DNA from: DAOUJI01 sp965237875
GTDB taxonomy: Bacteria > Chloroflexota > Dehalococcoidia > Lucifugimonadales > JAGWBF01
Reading direction: 5' to 3'
Assembly: GCA_965237875.1 (NCBI GenBank)
Contig: CBDEGP010000001.1
Location: forward strand, 682,001-746,000
Length of the DNA stretch: 64,000 nt
Below the pieces are notes generated by a model. The model saw nothing but the letters and a program-made list of their open reading frames with translations. It did no database searches and was not told the origin of the DNA. Made by a program: the position numbers and the translations under genes. Within the stretch, counting starts at the first letter, position 1. Each line of letters opens with the position of its first letter. Shown piece after piece: positions 28,606 through 38,159 of this stretch.

Positions 28606-28709
28606 CTTTCCTTAGTGCAATGTCCAACCCGGTGCCCCGTTCAACCGGGCGCCCGCGTGCGTGGAATGGCGTTCCCCGAGGTTGGTTGCCGGGCCTTGGG
28701 TGAAGTAGA

Positions 28710-29420
28710 ATGCGGCCTGTGGACACGAAGCAGGAGATACGGAACCGGGTGTGGGACCGGCTCAAAGCGGAAGGCGCCTCGGCGTTCCCCGGAGCCCACG
28801 GCCGCATTCCCAACTTCGTGGGCGCCGCCGCGGCCGCCGAGACGCTGGCGGGGCTGGACGTATGGAAAGAAGCCCGGACGCTCAAGTCCAACCCGGACAT
28901 GCCCCAGAGACCTGTCCGCAAGCGGGCCCTGGAAGAGGGCAAGGTGGTCTACATGGCCGTTCCGCGCCTCACCAGTGAGGAGTGTTTCCTGGAGCTGGAC
29001 CCCGCGCGAATCAGGGACTTCTCCTTCGCAAGCTCCATCAAGGGAGCGTTCAAGCTGGGGCGTCCGGTGCATCCCAGGGACATGGCCAAGATCGATCTCA
29101 TAGTCTGCGGGGCCGTTGCTGCCCGGTACGATGGGTCGAGGCTGGGAAAGGGAGGCGGTTACTCGGACCTGGAATACGCCCTGGCCCTTTCTCTGGGGCT
29201 GATCTCTCATGAAACGCCGGTGGCGACCACCGTTCATCCTATTCAAGTGGTGGGCGGGCCAATTCCCATGACTCGCCATGATCTGGCGTTGGACTACGTG
29301 GTGACACCGCAGGAGGCGATTCGGTGTACGCCATCCCACTCCCGGCCCCTGGGAATTTATCCGGAAGAGCTCGGGGACAAACGGGATGAAATCCCGATCT
29401 TAAGGACACTGATAGGCTGA
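28710..29420 (+). CDS. 5-formyltetrahydrofolate cyclo-ligase-family protein
   Basis: 236 residues. N-terminal DTKQEIRNRVWDRLKAEGAS, central PDMPQRPVRKRALEEGKVVY and the C-terminal GSRLGKGGGYSDLEYALALS fit the MTHFS / NagB-RpiA-CoA-transferase fold. The glycine-rich GKGGGYSD corresponds to the ATP-binding GxGxGYYD loop of true MTHFS, with a Ser replacing a Tyr. Larger than classic MTHFS (~190), closer to MTHFS-domain proteins of uncertain substrate. Either folate one-carbon recycling or a related activity. Confidence 0.82.
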   Translation: MRPVDTKQEIRNRVWDRLKAEGASAFPGAHGRIPNFVGAAAAAETLAGLDVWKEARTLKSNPDMPQRPVRKRALEEGKVVYMAVPRLTSEECFLELDPARIRDFSFASSIKGAFKLGRPVHPRDMAKIDLIVCGAVAARYDGSRLGKGGGYSDLEYALALSLGLISHETPVATTVHPIQVVGGPIPMTRHDLALDYVVTPQEAIRCTPSHSRPLGIYPEELGDKRDEIPILRTLIG

Positions 29421-29445
29421 ACTGCCCAGGCAGGGGGGACAACCG

Positions 29446-31035
29446 ATGTACTTCGCATCACGCCGCACCACAGCCCATGCCCTCCACGGCATGGTGGCCA
29501 CCAGCGAGCCTCTGGCCGCTATGGCCGGTCTGCGCATTCTCATGGACGGCGGAAACGCCGTTGACGGCGCAGTTGCAGCGGCGGCCGCGCTGGCGGTGGT
29601 TGAACCCTTTTCCACAGGTGTGGGAGGCGACCTTTTCGCCCTGGTCTGGATGGACCGGGAAAAGGAGGTGCGGGCCCTGAACGCCAGCGGAAGAGCGCCT
29701 GCCGCAGCCTCTCTTGACCAGTTGCGCAAGCAGGGGCTTGGCTCCATTGCCGCCGAAAGTCCCTATTCCATTACCGTGCCCGGCACGGTCGACGGCTGGC
29801 ACACCCTCCTGTACAGCTACGGGAACATGGACCTGGCGCAGGCTCTACAACCCGCCATACGGTACGCTGAAGAGGGTTATCCTGCGGCGGAGACCATCTC
29901 CCACCTCTGGTCTGGGAACATCCCCAAGCTCCAACAGCACCCGTCCGGCTCCGAGTTGACGGTCAACGGCCATGCCCCGGCGTCGGGAGAGACGGTGCGT
30001 CTGCCTGAACTGGCCGGGACCTTGCGGACCATAGCCGAGGGAGGCCCTGACGCATTCTACAAGGGTAAACTGGCGGAGAAAACGGCAGCCTATGTCCAGG
30101 AGAAGGGCGGATGGCTGACTGCGGAGGACATGGCGGCCCACTTCTCGACGTGGGAGGAACCCCTGTCCATTGACTACCGTGGAGTCACCCTGTGGGAATG
30201 CCGCCCCAACACCCACGGAATCGCAGCCCAGATGGCGCTCAACATAGTGGAGGGGTACGACCTGGCTGCTATGGGCTTCCAGTCGGCGGACGCATACCAC
30301 CATCTTATCGAGGCCATGCGCCTCTCCTACGCCGACGCATTCAGATACATCGCAGACCCTGAGATGGCGTATGTTCCCATAGACGGGATGCTGTCCAAAG
30401 AGTACGCCGCTGAACGGCGTGGACTCATCAGGAAGGACCGGGCTATATCGGAGGCTCTTCCGGGCCATCCGTCAGGGGATACTGTCTACGTGGCCTGTGT
30501 GGACGGAGAAGGCAACGCTTGCTCTCTGATAAACAGCCTGTTCCACGGCTTTGGCACGGGGCTCGTCGTACCGGGTACAGGCATGGCGCTCCACAACAGG
30601 GGGTCGCTCTTTTCGTTGACGCCCGGCCACCCTAATGCCCTCGAACCAAGGAAGAGGCCCTATCACACCATCATTCCCGGACTGTCCACCAAGGAAGGAG
30701 AGTTGGACCTGTGCTTTGGGGTTATGGGGGGATTCCAACAACCGCAAGGGCACCTGCAGGTCATGGTCAACATGGTGGACTTCGGGCTCGAGCCGCAGGA
30801 GGCCCTGGACGCCCTGCGGTTCAGCGTCCAACCCGGCAATGGCGTGGCCTTGGAATGGGGGCTGAACCCTTCGGCGGTCTCCGAACTGCAACGCCGGGGG
30901 CATCAGGTCTTCATCGTTGAAGGCCTGGACCGCATCGCAATGGGCGGAGGTCAGATTATCCGGCGCGACCCGGCGACCTCCGTTCTCAGCGGAGGCTCGG
31001 AGCCGCGGAAGGACGGAATTGCGGTTGGGTGGTGA
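29446..31035 (+). CDS. ggt: Gamma-glutamyltransferase
   Basis: 529 residues, a full Ntn-hydrolase of the GGT family. The N-terminal part shows HGMVATSEPLAAMAGLRILM and GGNAVDGAVAAAAALAVVEP, and substrate-binding LNASGRAPAAAS. The autoprocessing nucleophile is the Thr of SGDTVYVACVDGEGNACSLI (residue ~345), where the precursor splits into large and small subunits; the oxyanion-site GFGTGLVVPGTGMALHNR follows. No signal peptide is visible, so it may act in the cytoplasm. It cleaves or transfers gamma-glutamyl groups, for example of glutathione. Begins 25 bp after the cyclo-ligase-like gene. Confidence 0.93.
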   Translation: MYFASRRTTAHALHGMVATSEPLAAMAGLRILMDGGNAVDGAVAAAAALAVVEPFSTGVGGDLFALVWMDREKEVRALNASGRAPAAASLDQLRKQGLGSIAAESPYSITVPGTVDGWHTLLYSYGNMDLAQALQPAIRYAEEGYPAAETISHLWSGNIPKLQQHPSGSELTVNGHAPASGETVRLPELAGTLRTIAEGGPDAFYKGKLAEKTAAYVQEKGGWLTAEDMAAHFSTWEEPLSIDYRGVTLWECRPNTHGIAAQMALNIVEGYDLAAMGFQSADAYHHLIEAMRLSYADAFRYIADPEMAYVPIDGMLSKEYAAERRGLIRKDRAISEALPGHPSGDTVYVACVDGEGNACSLINSLFHGFGTGLVVPGTGMALHNRGSLFSLTPGHPNALEPRKRPYHTIIPGLSTKEGELDLCFGVMGGFQQPQGHLQVMVNMVDFGLEPQEALDALRFSVQPGNGVALEWGLNPSAVSELQRRGHQVFIVEGLDRIAMGGGQIIRRDPATSVLSGGSEPRKDGIAVGW

Positions 31036-31121
31036 GCCCGTCAGCCACTACGGTGTCTCTTAATCTCGTTCCAAGTTTATCCGTATTGTGGTAGCGTGGT
31101 GAGCTGAGGAAACGTACACAT

Positions 31122-31409
31122 ATGGCAATCGATAGACTAAGCAGGCTCGAAGGGGCTTACGATCAGGTCGACCAACGGTTGACCAATGTGGAGCGGTCCA
31201 TTGACGCTCTACGCACGGAGATGAAGTCAGAGATAAGCGCTCTGCGCACCGAGGTGAAATCACAGATAAGTGGTCTGCGCACGGAGATGGAATCAGAGAT
31301 AAGTGGTCTGCGGACCGAGGTGATCAGTCGTCTCAATAACATGTACGCGCTGATGGGCTTGACTTGGGCCACCATAGTGGCCGGCATCATAACCCTCGCC
31401 CTCAAGTAG
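31122..31409 (+). CDS. Small coiled-coil protein with C-terminal membrane anchor
   Basis: 95 residues: a coiled coil (residues ~5-70) with an 11-residue (hendecad) repeat of the form RTEMKSEISAL repeated about three and a half times, then one membrane helix (LMGLTWATIVAGIITLAL) at the C-terminus. The repeat is also visible in the DNA as ~33-bp units at about 31210-31325. Such tail-anchored coiled-coil proteins are common next to unrelated genes in Chloroflexota and have no assigned function. Start ATG 31122. Confidence 0.7.
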   Translation: MAIDRLSRLEGAYDQVDQRLTNVERSIDALRTEMKSEISALRTEVKSQISGLRTEMESEISGLRTEVISRLNNMYALMGLTWATIVAGIITLALK

Positions 31410-31465
31410 CGTCGGAACACGCTGCTAAAGATTATAGGAAGCTTGACCTCCCCCGTTGACGATGC

Positions 31466-32617
31466 CTACAGGCAATCGTAGGCGGCGTCCATCAGCCTGA
31501 CGTAGCATTTGTCCTTGCCTGCCTCGCTTTTCATCTGGTTCATTGCGTAACCGAAGCTGAGCCTGTTGTCCAGGTCCGCCAAGCCCACGGAGCCGCCGGC
31601 GCCCGTGTGGCCGAAGACTCGGCCTGGCCTGAAGGTCCACTGCTCGCTGTCCAGCCCGAATCCCAACCCGAACCTGGTCTGGGCGCCCAGGACAGCATCC
31701 ACGCCGTTGGCCTGCTCGACTATCGCCGCCTCGATGGTCGAGGGGTCCAGTATTCGGACTCCGTCCAGTTCCCCGCCCCGGGACAACGCGCTGTAGACCC
31801 GTGCAAGACCGCGGGCATTGGTGTGTCCGTTGGCCGCCGGTATCTCTGCTGCGCGCCACTCCCTGGAGTTTTCCGTGACGCCGGGGTTGCGCGGCGGGTT
31901 GGTCATGACCTTGGCGTGCATAGACTCAGGGTCTGACAGGAACGCGGCCAATGGACTGGGCGGGTCGTCGGGCGAGATTATGGCCTGAATGGTCTCGGCT
32001 GTGCGGGCGTCGTGCTTGGCTTCCAGGCCGATGTGGAAGTCGGCGCCAAGGGGTCCGGCTATCTCGTCCTGGAAGTATGTACCAAGGCTCTTGTCGGTGA
32101 TGCGCCTGACTGGTTCTCCAATCAACCAACCGTACGTGAAGGCATGGTATCCGTGGGCCGTGCCGGGTTCCCACCAGGGTTTCTGGGCGGCCAGGGCCCC
32201 GGCCATAGTGTCCCAATCAAAGTAAGCCTCGGTTGGGAGCGGGGCTGCGATGGCCGGAAGTCCCGCCTTGTGGCACAGGAGGTGACTCACAGGCATGGAA
32301 CCCTTGTCCTCCTGGGCGAATTCAGGCCAATACTGGGCCACAGGGGCGTCCAGGTCCAGCTTTCCCTGATCAATCAGCTTGTGAGCGCTGAGTGCCGTCA
32401 TTCCCTTCGTAGTGGACCACACCATGACTATAGTGTCCTGCTCCCAGGGAGTGGTCCTGCCGGAGTCGGCATGACCGGCCCACAGGTCTACGACGGGCTT
32501 GCCGTCCAGGAACACGGCGACGGAAGCTCCAATCTCCAAGCCTGACTCGAAGTGGTGCGCGAACACCTCCTTCACCTTGGTGAACTTGCTGTCGCAGCTT
32601 CCGTTTATCTGAGTCAT
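31466..32617 (-). CDS. Serine beta-lactamase-like hydrolase (class C/EstB family)
   Basis: 383 residues. The catalytic S-x-x-K is in MVWSTTKGMTALSAH (residues ~65-80), the Y-x-N equivalent is YGWLIGEPV, and the KTG-equivalent is FGHTGAGGS near the C-terminus, all typical of EstB-type esterases rather than beta-lactamases. No signal peptide, so it is likely a cytoplasmic esterase or amidase. Monocistronic and convergent with the coiled-coil gene. Confidence 0.88.
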   Translation of the reverse strand: MTQINGSCDSKFTKVKEVFAHHFESGLEIGASVAVFLDGKPVVDLWAGHADSGRTTPWEQDTIVMVWSTTKGMTALSAHKLIDQGKLDLDAPVAQYWPEFAQEDKGSMPVSHLLCHKAGLPAIAAPLPTEAYFDWDTMAGALAAQKPWWEPGTAHGYHAFTYGWLIGEPVRRITDKSLGTYFQDEIAGPLGADFHIGLEAKHDARTAETIQAIISPDDPPSPLAAFLSDPESMHAKVMTNPPRNPGVTENSREWRAAEIPAANGHTNARGLARVYSALSRGGELDGVRILDPSTIEAAIVEQANGVDAVLGAQTRFGLGFGLDSEQWTFRPGRVFGHTGAGGSVGLADLDNRLSFGYAMNQMKSEAGKDKCYVRLMDAAYDCL

Positions 32618-32666
32618 TGTATCTCTCCATCCGATTCTAATTAAAACCCGTCTTCCCGGAGCGGGT

Positions 32667-33551
32667 CTATTGCATGATCTCTTTTGCGAGGCTTTCCATG
32701 TAGGGAATCACCATGTCGGGGGACGGGGCGCGTTGACCCTGACTGTGGACGCCGCAGCATACCCTGACGACGCCCGCTTCCTCGAACCTCTTTATCAGGT
32801 CCCTTTCAGGGGGACAGCCGAAGATGGTTATCTCAACGGCCTTTGGGTCCCGCCCGTTTTCCTCCGCCAGGCGGTCCAGCGTGGCGCGGGCTTCCTTGAT
32901 CTGCTCCGGCCAAATCCAATAGGGCATCCAGCCGTCTCCCCACGAGGCGGCCCGTCTCAGGTGTCGTATAGGAGTCTTTACCTCTCTGGTGCCTCCGCCG
33001 CCTATGAGCACCGGAGGATGGGGTTTCTGTATTGGTTTGGGGAACATTTTCACCTGGGGAAAGTCGTAGTATTTTCCGTGGTACTCAGCGTCGTCCTTCG
33101 TCCAGAGCTCCTTCATGGCTTCGATGCACTCGCGGGCTTGGGTCCAACGGTGGGGAAAGTCGCCGCCCATGATTTGGACCTCTTCCTCGAATATCCCTGC
33201 GCCTATGCCCAGGATGAAACGTCCTCCCGACAGGAAGTCCAGGGTGGCCACCTCCTTGGCCAGCACCAGGGGGTTCCTTTCCGTGACCAGGCATATGCCT
33301 GTGCCGAGCCTTATGTCCTTGGTTGCGGCTGCGGCCATGGCCAGGGTCACAAAGGGGTCCAGCATGTGGTAGAGGCTCTCGCTGAAGGAACCGTCGTCTG
33401 CGCCGGGATGGGGGGTCGTGGTGACGGTGGGAATGACCGGATGCTCGGAAATCCAGACCGATTCAAATTCCAGTTCTTCAGCTCGTTTGGCTACGGCCGG
33501 CACGTCTGTCGGGATTCCTATGAAATATGGAATTGTTAGACCGAATTTCAT
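32667..33551 (-). CDS. LLM-class F420-dependent oxidoreductase
   Basis: 294 residues: MKFGLTIPYFIGIPTDVPAV, ESVWISEHPVIPTV, IRLGTGICLVTERNPLVLAK, SGGRFILGIGAGIFEEEVQI and HPPVLIGGGG. These are hallmarks of the TIGR03619-type F420-dependent branch of the luciferase superfamily. The substrate is unknown. The window contains a second, distantly related LLM enzyme at 13487-14647; expansion of this superfamily is characteristic of SAR202-like Chloroflexota. Confidence 0.88.
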   Translation of the reverse strand: MKFGLTIPYFIGIPTDVPAVAKRAEELEFESVWISEHPVIPTVTTTPHPGADDGSFSESLYHMLDPFVTLAMAAAATKDIRLGTGICLVTERNPLVLAKEVATLDFLSGGRFILGIGAGIFEEEVQIMGGDFPHRWTQARECIEAMKELWTKDDAEYHGKYYDFPQVKMFPKPIQKPHPPVLIGGGGTREVKTPIRHLRRAASWGDGWMPYWIWPEQIKEARATLDRLAEENGRDPKAVEITIFGCPPERDLIKRFEEAGVVRVCCGVHSQGQRAPSPDMVIPYMESLAKEIMQ

Positions 33552-33627
33552 GCTGTCCTCCTTCTGTTTGCCTATGTCTCCGGTTTAAGAGGGCCCCGCC
33601 CGTCTCTCGGAAGAGGCCTGACCCTTG

Positions 33628-34470
33628 CTAGTTGAGCGTGGCCAGAGTGCGCCAGATGGACTCGATGTCCTTCTTAGTCCGTTCCAGGTCCGGGCCTTCC
33701 GGAAGAAGCTGCAAGCACCTCTCCAGGTCCCTGATGGCCAGCCTGTACTGTTTCATGGTGTACCGGTACATGGCCCGATCGTGGATGTTGCTGAAAAGCG
33801 TCGGGTCGATGACCTCGGTCAGGTCCGCGGACCTGACGGCCTTCGGATAGTTTTCGTCCTGGAAGTAATTGTGCTTCAGGTTGGCCAACATCCTGACCAG
33901 GAACTCGGCCTTGGTGTAAGGCGCAAAGTTCTCTTCGGTGAGATGCACCTTTCCCTCGAACAAGGCGTCCACAAGCTTTTGACATCCTGCCCGGTCCATA
34001 ACCTGCCCGCTGTTGAACGGGTCTACGAAAAGCTCATCCCAGGGAGGCCCTGTGCGGACCACCAGGTGGCCCGGCAGGCCGATGGCTTCGAAGGGCATCC
34101 CCAGCCGGCTGGCCACTTCCATGTACACCAGCGACAGGGTTATCGGAATGCCCATTCTCCTCTCCAGGACCATGTTGAAGTAGCTGTTCAGGGGATTGTA
34201 GTAGTCCTGGGTGTCTCCGTTAAACCCCAACTCCTGAAACAGGTGGGCGCTCAGCGCCTCCACGCGGTTTTCAAGGGGACCGGAAAGCGCGTCGTCAGGG
34301 AGTCCGTCCGCCAGAGAGTCCAGTTCCCAGAGATAGTGATCAACGTCAAGGCCGGGGTATTCGACGGACGCAATAACCAGCGCAGCCCGGGCCAGGTCCA
34401 CGTCCTCCGCAGGCTTCTGAAGCTCCTGCCTCAGCCGGTCTAAATGCTCCTGGTAGCTTTCTGCTTCCAT
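33628..34470 (-). CDS. SirB1-like transglutaminase-fold protein with TPR
   Basis: 280 residues. The core YYNPLNSYFNMVLERRMGIP, SLVYMEVASRLGMPFEAIGL, PGHLVVR and FVDPFNSGQV is the SirB1_N/transglutaminase-like domain. A C-terminal tetratricopeptide segment (KHNYFQDENYPKAVRSADLT, RLAIRDLERCLQLLPEGPD) follows. The family is widespread and has no established reaction; in SirB1 relatives the usual transglutaminase Cys is absent, as it seems to be here. Runs leftward behind an intergenic gap of about 155 bp. Confidence 0.85.
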   Translation of the reverse strand: MEAESYQEHLDRLRQELQKPAEDVDLARAALVIASVEYPGLDVDHYLWELDSLADGLPDDALSGPLENRVEALSAHLFQELGFNGDTQDYYNPLNSYFNMVLERRMGIPITLSLVYMEVASRLGMPFEAIGLPGHLVVRTGPPWDELFVDPFNSGQVMDRAGCQKLVDALFEGKVHLTEENFAPYTKAEFLVRMLANLKHNYFQDENYPKAVRSADLTEVIDPTLFSNIHDRAMYRYTMKQYRLAIRDLERCLQLLPEGPDLERTKKDIESIWRTLATLN

Positions 34471-34626
34471 CTCTGCAACGAGTCTAGTCGGAAGGCATTT
34501 TGTCCAAGCGGCTAGGGCCGCCTAATCGTGTCCAGCGTAGAGACCGCAGCACGGCGGATGCAAGGCGCCGCATGGGACGGGCGTTGGGGCGGACGTGCCG
34601 GAGTCGCGCCTGTCCAGATAACGCCT

Positions 34627-36174
34627 CTACGGCTGGGATTCCTCCTTGATCCAGTCGGCGGCCCGCTCTCCAATCATGATGGTGGTCAGGTTGGTGTTGG
34701 CCCTGATGCAGTCCGGCATGATGGAGGCGTCCACCACTCTCAAGCCTTCCAGGCCGTGAACGCGGCAATGCTGGTCCACCACGGCCAGGGGGTCGGACGA
34801 GGGTCCCATCTTGCAGGTGCCTGAAATGTGCTGGGCGGTGCTGACATTGTGGCGCAGCCACTCGTCGAGGCTCTCGTCAGTCTCAAGGTCCGCCTCGGTG
34901 GGAGTAATGGGGCCGTCGACGATCTCCTGGTAGACGGGGTGCTCCAGAAGCCGGAAGCATAACCGCACGGCTTCCCGCATCCTTTGGATGTCGGAAGGAT
35001 CATCGAAGTAGCGGTAGTCCAGGAAGGGTTGGACGCCGGGGTCGCTGGACGTCAGCCTCAACTCACCCTGGCCTCGGGCTAGTTCCAACACGCAAGACAG
35101 GCGGATGCCCTCGCCCTCCAACGGGTCTCCTCCCAGCGGAAAAGAAAAGGCTGAAGGGAGAATCTGCATGTCGTTCCGCAAGTCGGAGCCCTCGGCAGTA
35201 TATCTGAGGCCCGTTTGAATGCGTGCTGCGTAGGGGTCCAGCTCTACGCTGTCCTTCACGCGTAGACGCACCGGGACCAGCGGATGGTCCCGCAGGTTCT
35301 GACCGATTCCGGGCAGGTTGTGAATAACCTCGATGCCCGCGTTCGCCAGTTGATCGGAGGGTCCCACCCCCGAAAGCATCAGCAGGTGGGGTGACTTTAC
35401 GGCGCCGGCGCAAAGAATTATCTCGCCGCCCTCTGCTATGAAGGTCTCCCCGCCGCTCTCCACCTCAACCCCCACGGCCCGCTTGCCCTCGAAGAGGACT
35501 CTGCTGACCATGACGTTGGGGCGGATGGTCAGGTTCATGCGGCGCCTCACCGCCGCCAGGTAGGTCAGAGCCGTGCTCATCCTCACTCCGCCCCTGTTGT
35601 TCATGGGTATCGCGCCCACCCCGCCCGATTCCGGGTGGTTCATGTCCGGGTCCTGTCTGTACCCGTTGGCGACACAGGCCTGGGTAAACGCCTGCTGGGT
35701 GGGCAGCTTTTCTTCGTTCTTGGCTCTGAAAACCGGTATGGGCCCGTCGGAGCCGTGGAAGTCGTCTTTGATGTCGTTGTCGGTTTCCAGCTTGCGGAAG
35801 TAGGGCATCAGGTTTACGAAGGACCATTCGGGGTTGCCCTGGGCGGCCCAACCGTCATAGTCTTCGGGAACGCCCCGCAGGAAGACCGTCCCGTTTATGG
35901 CGCTCGATCCGCCCGTCACTTTGCCCCGAGGCACCGGCATGGTGCGGTCCAAATGGCTGATGGGCTTCCCTTCGAAAGACCAGTTGTGCGGAGCGTCCAC
36001 GGCGGAAGCCAACTGGTTGTACCCTATCCGAACGTCTTCGGGAAGATGCTGCGGATCAGGGTAGTCGGGACCCGCTTCGAGCAGCAACACCGACTTGTCG
36101 GGGTCCTCGGTGAGCCTGGAAGCAAGGACCGAACCGGCAGACCCGGCGCCGACTATCACGTAATCGTATTTCAT
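34627..36174 (-). CDS. GMC-family FAD oxidoreductase (choline dehydrogenase-like)
   Basis: 515 residues. N-terminal FAD-binding VIVGAGSAGSVLASRLTEDP, GMC signature 1 GKVTGGSSAINGTVFLRG, and signature 2 GAVKSPHLLMLSGVGPSDQL. Near the C-terminus the active-site His is in STAQHISGTCKMG, followed by VDASIMPDCIRANTNLTTIM. It oxidises primary or secondary alcohols with FAD; substrate specificity cannot be read from sequence. No betaine-aldehyde dehydrogenase is nearby, so glycine-betaine synthesis is not supported. Confidence 0.93.
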   Translation of the reverse strand: MKYDYVIVGAGSAGSVLASRLTEDPDKSVLLLEAGPDYPDPQHLPEDVRIGYNQLASAVDAPHNWSFEGKPISHLDRTMPVPRGKVTGGSSAINGTVFLRGVPEDYDGWAAQGNPEWSFVNLMPYFRKLETDNDIKDDFHGSDGPIPVFRAKNEEKLPTQQAFTQACVANGYRQDPDMNHPESGGVGAIPMNNRGGVRMSTALTYLAAVRRRMNLTIRPNVMVSRVLFEGKRAVGVEVESGGETFIAEGGEIILCAGAVKSPHLLMLSGVGPSDQLANAGIEVIHNLPGIGQNLRDHPLVPVRLRVKDSVELDPYAARIQTGLRYTAEGSDLRNDMQILPSAFSFPLGGDPLEGEGIRLSCVLELARGQGELRLTSSDPGVQPFLDYRYFDDPSDIQRMREAVRLCFRLLEHPVYQEIVDGPITPTEADLETDESLDEWLRHNVSTAQHISGTCKMGPSSDPLAVVDQHCRVHGLEGLRVVDASIMPDCIRANTNLTTIMIGERAADWIKEESQP

Positions 36175-36299
36175 GCAGCCTCTCCAGGGGGATGTTTCGT
36201 GAAGAATACCCTATGGGCAGTGTCATATCAAGGCAAGCACGGTGCAGCATTGCGGACTCAGACTTGAATATGCGTGAGTGCGACGGGAAAGGGAAATAT

Positions 36300-36968
36300 T
36301 CAGAAGAAGCGCTTCTTTAGCTTGACGTAAGCCGTTATTGCGTGGACTAGAGGGCTGGACCTGCGCCCGACGACTCGGCCTGCTCTTACAGCCTCTACAA
36401 AAGAGGCGGGACCGCCGTCGAAGTCCTCCATCTCTGTGTAGGCGGCGCCCAACTCCCCCGGAGTGTGGGAATCGCTGACCCCCAGGGGAGTCAAAGCGCC
36501 CCTCTCAGCCATCTCCCGGCAACGCGCCAAATCACCGGACAGGATGGTCCGGGCGTTCAAGACCTCTACGAAGTCTGCGTGGGGCGCCACCTCCTTCAAG
36601 GCCCATTTAGGAAGCGGTCCCCTTCTGATCCTATCGAAGGGATGGGGGATGGAGACCAGTCCCCCCTGGTCTTTGATTCGTTTCACCGTGTCCAGAGGGG
36701 AGAGCCCTTTGGGTATCTCCTCCTCCAGAAACAGGCCAATGATGTCTCCGGCGGACGACTTCACCTCTTCTCCCACGATAATCCGGAGGTCCGGACTTAT
36801 TCTGGAGGCGATGTCCCTGGCCTCAAGAGCGCCTGCGATGGAGTTGTGGTCCGTTACGGCCACCCACTTTAGCCCGGAGGCCATGCAGCTTCTCACCAGA
36901 GCCTCGGTTGGGGTGTCACAGTCCCCGGAGTGGCGCGTGTGGGTGTGGAAATCGCCTTTGACGTACAC
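36300..36968 (-). CDS. PHP-domain metal-dependent phosphoesterase
   Basis: 222 residues. Begins with DFHTHTRHSGDCDTP (HxH metal motif) and contains WVAVTDHNSIAGALEA, IVGEEVKSSAGDIIGLF and SIPHPFDRIR, and the C-terminal VSDSHTPGELG. This is the PHP fold of histidinol phosphatase-like and YciV/TrpH-type enzymes. Likely hydrolyses a phosphomonoester or short nucleotide. Its start is 6 bp from the stop of the epimerase gene upstream, so the two form an operon. Confidence 0.88.
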   Translation of the reverse strand: MYVKGDFHTHTRHSGDCDTPTEALVRSCMASGLKWVAVTDHNSIAGALEARDIASRISPDLRIIVGEEVKSSAGDIIGLFLEEEIPKGLSPLDTVKRIKDQGGLVSIPHPFDRIRRGPLPKWALKEVAPHADFVEVLNARTILSGDLARCREMAERGALTPLGVSDSHTPGELGAAYTEMEDFDGGPASFVEAVRAGRVVGRRSSPLVHAITAYVKLKKRFF

Positions 36969-36974
36969 CGGAGT

Positions 36975-38009
36975 CTAGAAGAGGCCCCGCACCAGGCGGA
37001 GGGCCCGTTGTTTCACAGCCTGTTTATGTGTAGAGCCGTAGACGTCGGCCCGGTCCTCGTAGTTGTTGATGTACCAATCGTAGGAGTCGGTGAACATCTT
37101 CACGTTGCTGTCTTGCGGCTGCCAGCCAAGCGAGAGCTTGGCTTTGGATATGTCGAAGTAGAAGGGTTTGTCGGCAACCTTGTACTGCCAGTCCATCAGA
37201 GGCGAGAGCCGCATCAGGTCCAGCAGCTGCAGGCTGGACTTGACCAGAGCCGAGGGAATGGATACGACGCGCGCTCCGGTGCCGGCGTAGGCGCAGAGGG
37301 CCTCCAAGTCGGAGCGCACTGTGGAAAATTCCTCAGCCCCGATGTTGAAGTCGTCATTGGCGCCCTTTTGAGCGGCAAGAATGGATGCGTCGTTCACGTC
37401 CCTTGAGCTTATGAACTGGAACAGGTTATGTCCGGGGCCGATGATTGGGATTCCCTTTCCGTTCTTTATCCAGTCGAAGAGTATGTGGAAGATGCCGAGG
37501 CGCTCGGTGCCGATGATGGTCCTGGGCCTCAGTACGGCCACTTTAAGTCCCTTGTCTCGGAACCGTCGGACCTCTTGCTCGCCCTGGTGTTTGGCGTTGC
37601 CGTAGTAGCCCATTGGGCGCATGGGCGTCTCTTCGGTGACGGGAAGTTCCTTGGGGACGCCGAATACGGCGCTGGTGGATATGTGGACCACCTGCTCCGC
37701 CCCGTTGTCCAGCGCCGCCTGGAGGACGTTTCGGACTCCGCCGTGGTTGATGGAGACGTAGTTCTTCTTGCCGCGGATGGGAAGGACGGCGGCGGCTAGA
37801 TGGAAGACGGTGTCGACGCCCTTGGCGGCCCGGTCTACTAGGGAGGCGTCGCGCACGTCCCCCTTGATGAACTCGAATCGCCCCTCGAGATCGGGCATTA
37901 CGAGTTCCTGGCGGTCCAGCGCCCTGGGTTTATAACCCATTTCAACCAACCGGCGCACCAGCCCCGTCCCCAGGAACCCGGCGCCGCCGGTGACCAGGAC
38001 ATTTTCCAA
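36975..38009 (-). CDS. NAD(P)-dependent sugar epimerase/dehydratase (SDR family)
   Basis: 344 residues: the Rossmann motif VTGGAGFLGTGLVRRLVEMG, GDVRDASLV, VFHLAAAVLPIRGKKNYVSI, and the catalytic Y-x-x-x-K in YYGNAKHQGEQ preceded by a Ser/Thr region HISTSAVFG. An extended SDR acting on nucleotide sugars or steroid-like substrates (3-beta-HSD branch is an alternative). Followed closely by the PHP gene. Confidence 0.88.
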   Translation of the reverse strand: MENVLVTGGAGFLGTGLVRRLVEMGYKPRALDRQELVMPDLEGRFEFIKGDVRDASLVDRAAKGVDTVFHLAAAVLPIRGKKNYVSINHGGVRNVLQAALDNGAEQVVHISTSAVFGVPKELPVTEETPMRPMGYYGNAKHQGEQEVRRFRDKGLKVAVLRPRTIIGTERLGIFHILFDWIKNGKGIPIIGPGHNLFQFISSRDVNDASILAAQKGANDDFNIGAEEFSTVRSDLEALCAYAGTGARVVSIPSALVKSSLQLLDLMRLSPLMDWQYKVADKPFYFDISKAKLSLGWQPQDSNVKMFTDSYDWYINNYEDRADVYGSTHKQAVKQRALRLVRGLF

Positions 38010-38159
38010 ACCTGCTCTCCGGACCTGGATTTGCTCAGACCCAGTTTAGCACAAGGGATTCCGTCGGTTCATAACTTAGAAGGGGAGACTTTGCCGTAAG
38101 GCGGGTGAGGCAAGCAGACCATACGACGTTTGGTTCAGGCCGGGGCAGGCATGACGTTC

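Noticed and set aside
28641..29339. Antisense ORF opposite the cyclo-ligase-like gene
   Set aside because: No domain and it opposes a well-supported coding gene.
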